Source of the DNA: JAOACQ01 sp049968515
Lineage (GTDB): Bacteria > Spirochaetota > Brevinematia > Brevinematales > JAOACQ01
Reading direction: 5' to 3'
Assembly: GCA_049968515.1 (NCBI GenBank)
Contig: JBMFQR010000006.1
Span: 1-64,000 of the forward strand
DNA length: 64,000 bases
Below, piece by piece: positions 62,032-64,000 of the stretch (the first letter of the stretch is position 1; every line of letters starts with the position of its first letter). A program made the position numbers and the translations under genes. The notes beneath the pieces are model-generated. The model was given only the letters and a program-made list of their open reading frames with translations, was not told the origin of the DNA and did no database searches.

Positions 62032-63246
62032 ATGAAATATGTTGTATTTCTGCTTGATGGAATGGCTGATTATCCCCTTGAAGAACTCGGAAATAAGACT
62101 CCACTTGAGTTTGCAAATACCCCAGTAATTGATAGTCTTGCTAAAAATGCCACCTTTGGCACATTTATCAGTCTTCCAGAAGGATTTCCTACTTCATCAG
62201 ATGTGGCCAACCTTTCAGTACTTGGCTGGGATTTGAAAAGCTGCTATACCGGCAGGGGAGCTATTGAGACATATGGGGCTGGACTGTCAATGGATGAAAA
62301 AACCGTGGCTTTCAGGGTAAACCTTATAACAGAAAGAGATGGAATATTGCTTGATTATTCAGCAGGACATATTTCAAACGAAGAAGCCAGAATTCTCATA
62401 GAAACCATAAACGAAAGGTTCGGTAGTGAAAAGATAATCTTTTACAATGGAGTAAGCTACAGACACCTCTTACATTTGAAGGGAGAGGAATTTTCACCTG
62501 ATATAGAGTATGAAAAGCCTGATTCCTCTCATGGCCTCGAATGGAAAAAGATTTTGCCACGGGCAAAAAATCCGGATGCAAAATTGACAGAAGAGGTTTT
62601 ACTTGAGCTTATTTACAAATCCAGAGAAATTCTTTTAAAACACCCGGTAAACTTAAAAAGAATAGATGAAAACAAATATCCCGCAAACCTTATATGGCCA
62701 TGGTCTGGTGGTAAAAAGCCAGATATGCCCTCCTTTGAAAGCATGTATGGTAAAAAGGGAGCTATTATTTCGGCAGTGGATGTTATTCTTGGAATTGGAA
62801 GACTCGGTGAAATGGAGGTTTGCAAGCCAGAAGGGGCAACTGGCTTTATTGACACAAACTACGAAAACAAGGCTAAAGCCGCTGTAGAGTTGCTACAGAG
62901 GAATGATTTTGTCTATATCCATCTTGAAGCTATAGATGAATGTGGGCATTTAGGGGATTTAGGTCTGAAAATAAAAGCGATTGAGGAAGCAGATAGAAGG
63001 CTTATAAACACATTTTTAACAGAGTATGAAAAAGGCGTTGGTGAGCCTTTAAGAATAATGATTCTTCCGGATCACCCAGTGCCTGTAAAGCTTAGAAAAC
63101 ACACACGGGATCCTGTTCCTTTTATGCTCTGTGGCAAAGGGATAGAAGCCGACGAAAATATAAAATCTTATAGTGAGAAAAACTGCCTTTCCGGAAGGTA
63201 TACAGGTCTTAAAGGCAGAGAGCTTATGGAGCTATTGTTTAAGTAG
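62032..63246 (+). CDS. apgM: Cofactor-independent phosphoglycerate mutase, archaeal type
   Basis: A 404-aa alkaline-phosphatase-superfamily enzyme that interconverts 3- and 2-phosphoglycerate. It has the metal-binding LLDGMADYP start and the catalytic Ser in FPTSSDVANLSVLGWD, plus YTGRGAIE and the metal-binding ILPDHPVP. The archaeal-type form occurs in some anaerobic bacteria including spirochaetes and Thermotogae. Confidence 0.94.
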   Translation: MKYVVFLLDGMADYPLEELGNKTPLEFANTPVIDSLAKNATFGTFISLPEGFPTSSDVANLSVLGWDLKSCYTGRGAIETYGAGLSMDEKTVAFRVNLITERDGILLDYSAGHISNEEARILIETINERFGSEKIIFYNGVSYRHLLHLKGEEFSPDIEYEKPDSSHGLEWKKILPRAKNPDAKLTEEVLLELIYKSREILLKHPVNLKRIDENKYPANLIWPWSGGKKPDMPSFESMYGKKGAIISAVDVILGIGRLGEMEVCKPEGATGFIDTNYENKAKAAVELLQRNDFVYIHLEAIDECGHLGDLGLKIKAIEEADRRLINTFLTEYEKGVGEPLRIMILPDHPVPVKLRKHTRDPVPFMLCGKGIEADENIKSYSEKNCLSGRYTGLKGRELMELLFK

Positions 63247-63301
63247 GTATAAGTAATTATACTGAATTGCCTGTAGCAGTCCAATAAATTAGGTGGGCAT
63301 T

Positions 63302-64000
63302 ATGTTTGAAAAATATCTAAATGTGGCGATTGAGGCAGCCATAAAGGCTGGTAAGATAATTGAAGAGGGGTTTTATTCCATAAAGGATATAAAGTACAAA
63401 AGCTTTGCAAACCCTGTCACAGAATTTGATGTGGCATCAGAAAAAAGGGTTGTCGATATAATTCTCAGCCGGTTTAAAAATCACTCCATTCTTGCTGAGG
63501 AAAAGTATTCATCGAGGGAGAAAAGTGAGTTTATCTGGATTATAGATCCAATCGATGGCACTGTGAATTTTACCCATCAGATTCCTTTTGTTGCAATATC
63601 AATTGCACTTGAGATTGAAAAAGATATTGTGCTTGGAGTGGTTTATAATCCCATTCTGAAGGAAATGTTCACTGCCGTCAAAGGAGAAGGAGCTTTTCTT
63701 TCCTCAGCTAAATTCGAAAAGAAAAGGCTTGCTGTTTCTGATGAGAGAGACCCTGCCAGATCGCTTATTGTGACTGGTTTTCCCTATGAAAGAGAGGGGA
63801 GAATAAATTATCTCACACAACCGATCGATGAGATTAACAGAAATTTTACAGGTTTTAGAAGGCTCGGATCAGCAGCTATAGATCTGGCATATGTAGCAAA
63901 GGGAAGCTTTGAGGCATTTTACGAAGAGAATCTAAAACCATGGGATACTGCGGCTGGTGTACTCCTCGTTAAAGAAGCTGGCGGAAAGGTTACAAACTAC
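63302..64000 (+). CDS. Inositol monophosphatase family protein (3' end outside window)
   Basis: The frame is open to the last base, giving 233 residues of a protein usually of about 260. Family motifs are present: ILAEEKYSS, WIIDPIDGTVNFTH (metal-binding) and PWDTAAGVLLVKEAGG. These enzymes dephosphorylate inositol phosphate, or in some bacteria fructose-1,6-bisphosphate. AGGTGG precedes the ATG by 5 nt. Not a truncated gene as far as can be seen, only cut by the window edge. Confidence 0.92.
   Translation, partial: MFEKYLNVAIEAAIKAGKIIEEGFYSIKDIKYKSFANPVTEFDVASEKRVVDIILSRFKNHSILAEEKYSSREKSEFIWIIDPIDGTVNFTHQIPFVAISIALEIEKDIVLGVVYNPILKEMFTAVKGEGAFLSSAKFEKKRLAVSDERDPARSLIVTGFPYEREGRINYLTQPIDEINRNFTGFRRLGSAAIDLAYVAKGSFEAFYEENLKPWDTAAGVLLVKEAGGKVTNY

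Overview
The window is a 64-kb stretch of a low-GC bacterial chromosome, with a gene nearly everywhere and no insertion sequence, prophage or CRISPR array that I can see. The cell is probably diderm: there is an apolipoprotein N-acyltransferase (lnt), lipobox-bearing lipoproteins, two predicted outer-membrane beta-barrels and an O-antigen ligase-like protein. LacI-type sensors fused to signalling domains, OmpL47-like repeats, HisZ, RNase Y, a membrane pyrophosphatase and NfnAB suggest an anaerobic, possibly thermophilic or deep-branching spirochaete-like lineage. That placement is an inference from gene content, not a measured phylogeny. Promoters are classical sigma-70; several are near-perfect TTGACA-17-TATAAT.
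Layout. 1-6463: tail of a repeat-bearing secreted protein, then a leuS-cysE-hepT-mntA-purD operon that carries a type VII toxin-antitoxin pair. 6574-9677: cinA, a small membrane protein and a PAS-GGDEF diguanylate cyclase. 9888-14376: tRNA-Cys, tRNA-Leu and dnaN as one unit, then a phosphoesterase and hppA on the other strand. 14522-21500 (minus): thrS-infC-rpmI-rplT followed by a predicted outer-membrane protein, an ECF sigma factor and a FecR-PEGA-propeller membrane protein. infC appears to start at ATA. 21573-27828: GH5 glycosidase behind a palindromic operator, SDR, LamG/Fn3-like secreted protein, nadE and a STAS protein. 28027-38472: an unknown protein, recG, a LacI-fold GGDEF protein, a small barrel protein, lnt, hisZ, purA and tRNA-Tyr. 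38647-47349: glnS, GH10 xylanase lipoprotein, rny, and a degenerate HemL-like protein coupled to a LacI-fold SpoIIE-type phosphatase. 47392-51158: carbohydrate-binding-like lipoprotein under a nested palindromic operator, a CDF transporter, an O-antigen ligase-like gene and a decayed gene behind it. 51159-57017: ahcY, a DUF192 gene, nfnA/nfnB and an atypical FMN glutamate-synthase-like protein. 57485-64000: gltX, a HAD phosphatase, a SpoIVB-like S55 protein, pgsA, apgM and a truncated inositol monophosphatase-family gene.
How it fits together. Two related LacI-fold sensors without DNA-binding domains feed different outputs (c-di-GMP and protein dephosphorylation); a STAS protein in the same window could be a target of the phosphatase. 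Carbohydrate use (GH5, GH10, a carbohydrate-binding-like lipoprotein) sits near these sensors. The most unusual items are the HemL-like pseudoenzyme/phosphatase pair, the ECF/FecR-PEGA-propeller module behind ribosomal genes, the ATA start of infC, the FMN protein lacking the usual glutamate synthase cluster, and a 65-bp duplicated tail of the O-antigen ligase gene lying in an intergenic terminator.
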